Source of the DNA: Candidatus Dojkabacteria bacterium
GTDB lineage: Bacteria; Patescibacteriota; Dojkabacteria; GCA-002793355
Direction of reading: 5' to 3'
Length of the DNA stretch: 5,283 bases
Assembly (NCBI GenBank): GCA_027033525.1
Contig: JALVLD010000059.1
Coordinates: 1-5,283 of the forward strand
The notes under the pieces were generated by a model, which saw nothing but the letters and a program-made list of their open reading frames with translations, made no database searches and was not told where the DNA came from. Made by a program: the position numbers and the translations under genes. Below are positions 4,449 to 5,283 of the stretch, piece after piece (the stretch's first letter is position 1; every line of letters starts with the position of its first letter).

Positions 4449-5283
4449 ATGCGAGTTGGTTTATTTGAAAGATTTAAACTAACGTTAGGACGAACATCTT
4501 CGTTAGAGTTTAGAACAATTTTAAAGGTTGCAATATTATTTGGATTTATATGGGGAAGTTTTTATTTATTAAAACAACAAAATCCTTTTATTGGTTATAG
4601 TTCAGAGTTCGGAGAGAAAAGTTTGTTACTCCCTAACTTCCTTGGGGTTTTGTTTTGGTTATTCCCAGCGTATATTGTTTTGAAGCTTACGCCGTTAAAA
4701 AGTACTTCTCCTCTACTTAAATGGTTAGGCGTGGCTTTATTTATAGCCTTTTTAAGTGTTCCATTAGGTACTTTGTGGGGTAGTATTGTTGCAATCAATT
4801 GGCCGTTATTCTGGGCAGCAGCCTTTTATTTACTAAGTGCAACTTATTTATTAAGTATGTATGTTGTGCGAAAGGATTTTGTTACGCACGTAGGTTTTAT
4901 TCATATCGCTCTGTTCTTTATTTCATTATTGTTTATGACTTTATGGTATCCGATAGTGTTCGTGGTTGCATTCGGTATCGCTATTAAAGAGCTTGCAGAG
5001 TTTTTACTCAAAAACGCAGGGACCAAGGGGGGACGAAGTGTACTTTATGCATTATTAGTATTGGCGAGTGTGGCCTTCGCTTATTTATTGATAGGGTTGT
5101 TAGCTAAAGCCGATCCCATATTTGATTCTGTTTACACATTTTTGACAAAATATTTGCTGTTGCAGAAATGGTTGGCTCTTGGGTTTTATATTATTGCCGG
5201 TGTAGTTGTAATAGTAAGTTTTACAGTACTTGTATTAAGGATTGCACCAAAGCTGTTGTTGTTCTTATTTTATAAGCCTAAGC
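4449..5283 (+). CDS. Multi-pass membrane protein, possibly DUF4153/DUF4173-like (3' end outside window)
   Basis: From ATG 4449 the frame is open for 278 codons to the window edge, so the protein is longer than seen. The start is forced: TAG occupies the three bases just before it (4446-4448). A short basic N-terminus (RFKLTLGR) is followed by hydrophobic segments at about 23-41, 60-80, 90-110, 116-138, 146-176 (one or two), 198-218 and 241-263, an integral cytoplasmic-membrane protein with seven or eight passes so far. There is no cleavable signal peptide, and no catalytic motif is obvious. The segment LIGLLAKADPIFDSVYTFL (214-232) recalls the 'sADpvF' region that I remember from DUF4153/DUF4173 membrane proteins; this is a tentative resemblance. 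It lies 111 bases after the transporter on the same strand but has its own promoter-like sequence. Partnership with the transporter is possible but not shown. Confidence 0.8.
   Translation, partial: MRVGLFERFKLTLGRTSSLEFRTILKVAILFGFIWGSFYLLKQQNPFIGYSSEFGEKSLLLPNFLGVLFWLFPAYIVLKLTPLKSTSPLLKWLGVALFIAFLSVPLGTLWGSIVAINWPLFWAAAFYLLSATYLLSMYVVRKDFVTHVGFIHIALFFISLLFMTLWYPIVFVVAFGIAIKELAEFLLKNAGTKGGRSVLYALLVLASVAFAYLLIGLLAKADPIFDSVYTFLTKYLLLQKWLALGFYIIAGVVVIVSFTVLVLRIAPKLLLFLFYKPK

Noticed and set aside
4595..4987. Open frames on the minus strand (4595-4798) and in another plus frame (4799-4987)
   Set aside because: Both lie wholly inside the long open membrane-protein frame from 4449 to the edge, which has coherent hydrophobic segments; the short frames have no such structure or start signals.
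1..5283. tRNA, rRNA, CRISPR array, insertion sequence or toxin-antitoxin pair
   Set aside because: I saw no cloverleaf-like segment, regularly spaced repeats, terminal inverted repeats with a transposase, or paired small toxin and antitoxin genes.

Overview
The window looks like AT-rich bacterial DNA with short intergenic gaps, the standard stop codons TAA, TAG and TGA, and few database-famous genes. The style (small genes, no Shine-Dalgarno sequences before the recognisable genes, a divergent half-transporter, many orphan proteins) would suit a reduced-genome bacterium such as a member of the Candidate Phyla Radiation (Patescibacteria). That assignment is inference; no marker gene is present.

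Layout. Bases 1-57 are the tail of a gene entering from the left. Bases 136-977 carry an unrecognised protein split over two overlapping plus-strand frames (136-633, then about 537/570-977). The second frame has no good start of its own, and a textbook -1 slippery heptamer (T TTA AAT, 558-564) lies exactly where the frames should be joined. It is either a one-base frameshift (mutation or assembly error) or programmed frameshifting. After a 68-base convergent gap comes a minus-strand uracil-DNA glycosylase superfamily protein (1702-1046). Only 18 bases separate it from a divergent plus-strand GNAT acetyltransferase (1721-2266). Then follow a 685-residue ABC exporter half-transporter with fused membrane and ATPase domains (2280-4337) and a large multi-pass membrane protein that runs off the right edge (4449-5283).

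Expression. In each of the four complete-start genes of the right part, the ATG is the first possible start after an in-frame stop, has no Shine-Dalgarno sequence, and sits 5-12 bases after a good -10 hexamer. These genes therefore appear to be transcribed from their own promoters as leaderless or nearly leaderless mRNAs rather than as one operon. The gap between the transporter and the last membrane protein holds two nested inverted repeats that share a centre. The right outer arm lies in the spacer of the downstream promoter, the position expected of an operator.

There is no sign of tRNA, rRNA, CRISPR, transposase or phage genes. I see no convincing multi-gene novel system. The most notable points are the frameshift site, the leaderless start pattern, an insertion in the ATPase domain, and the nested dyad.
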